DNA from: Bifidobacterium breve
GTDB lineage: Bacteria > Actinomycetota > Actinomycetes > Nanopelagicales > Nanopelagicaceae
NCBI GenBank assembly: GCA_943324025.2
Contig: CALPKA020000024.1
Span: forward strand, 1 to 6,976
DNA length: 6,976 bases
Reading direction: 5' to 3'
Shown: one piece after another, positions 6,571 to 6,976 of the stretch
How the letters are laid out: each line of letters starts with the position of its first letter
Numbering within the stretch: position 1 is the first letter of the stretch
Translations under genes and position numbers: made by a program
Notes under the pieces: model-generated
What the model was told of the DNA's origin: nothing
What the model saw: only the letters and a program-made list of their open reading frames with translations
Databases searched by the model: none

Positions 6571-6976
6571 AGCTTTTTGGCCCATTGGTGGAGCAAGTTG
6601 ATTCTAAATTGATTGCAAGTTTAATCCCAATTGCTCAGCGTTTGTCTGATATGGATTCAACAATCTGGGGTGCAAATACCGAGGCTGCCAATCGATTAAA
6701 TTGGGTAAAGCTACCTACAGCTTCTCGTGACTTATTGCCACAATTAGATTCTCTGTCTGCTTGGGCGCGAAGTAACAATCTAACTCAAGTGGTTTTATGC
6801 GGAATGGGAGGCTCATCACTTGCGCCAGAGGTAATCTCATCAACTTATAAAAAGAATCTAGTAGTGATCGATTCAACCTATCCGGGCCAGATACTTAATT
6901 CTGTTCCAACTACGCTGAAAAATTCGGTAATTGTAATTGGTTCCAAATCTGGAACCACTATTGAAACAATCTCACA
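6567..6976 (+). CDS. pgi: Glucose-6-phosphate isomerase (N-terminal part, runs off the window)
   Basis: Interconverts glucose 6-phosphate and fructose 6-phosphate, joining glycolysis to the pentose phosphate pathway. The ATG overlaps the tal stop by 4 bp (ATGA), and the frame stays open for 136 codons plus two bases to the window end. The visible part begins MKLFGPLVEQ and then shows the start of the first sugar-isomerase (SIS) domain: VVLCGMGGSSLAPEV (residues 75-89), a phosphosugar-binding glycine/serine loop, then VVIDSTYP (98-105) and the second loop GSKSGTTIET (125-134). These resemble the isomerase half of TAL-PGI fusion proteins, which matches its place after tal. Because the C-terminal half is absent, a bifunctional phosphoglucose/phosphomannose isomerase cannot be excluded. 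A GGGTGAG stretch just upstream of the ATG is a weak ribosome binding site. Confidence 0.93.
   Translation, partial: MKLFGPLVEQVDSKLIASLIPIAQRLSDMDSTIWGANTEAANRLNWVKLPTASRDLLPQLDSLSAWARSNNLTQVVLCGMGGSSLAPEVISSTYKKNLVVIDSTYPGQILNSVPTTLKNSVIVIGSKSGTTIETIS

Overview
The window is an ordinary, very compact bacterial chromosome segment. It holds two divergent operons that meet at an 86-bp intergenic region (2444-2529). Gene content and order (SufR-type regulator, sufB, sufD; heme A synthase; mycobacterial-type transaldolase next to transketolase and phosphoglucose isomerase) point to an actinobacterium. The DNA is AT-rich by eye and the genes overlap tightly. This would fit a streamlined low-GC lineage such as the freshwater acI / Nanopelagicales group, but that placement is inference and not proven by the window.

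Left half, minus strand (2443 down to 1): sufR (iron-sulfur-sensing repressor), then sufB (scaffold), then sufD (N-terminal 104 codons, cut by the window edge). Both junctions are TAATG, where the stop codon of one gene shares a base with the start codon of the next. This is the start of a SUF iron-sulfur cluster assembly operon; sufC, sufS and sufU would be expected beyond position 1. A palindrome matching known SufR operators lies at 2404-2420, at or just inside the 5' end of sufR, which suggests autoregulation.

Right half, plus strand (2530 to the end): ctaA (heme A synthase), tkt (transketolase), tal (transaldolase) and pgi (glucose-6-phosphate isomerase, first 136 codons). They overlap by 4, 8 and 4 bp. 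The last three form the non-oxidative pentose phosphate / upper glycolysis block; in actinobacteria this block usually continues into zwf, opcA and pgl. The membrane heme A synthase at its head links cytochrome oxidase maturation to sugar metabolism by transcription, and probably by translational coupling.

I found no mobile element, CRISPR array, RNA gene, prophage gene or unknown gene. Every base except the 86-bp divergent region is assigned to a recognised coding sequence. I see no evidence of a previously undescribed system. The points most worth a second look are the putative SufR operator with the sufR start ambiguity, and the ctaA-tkt coupling.
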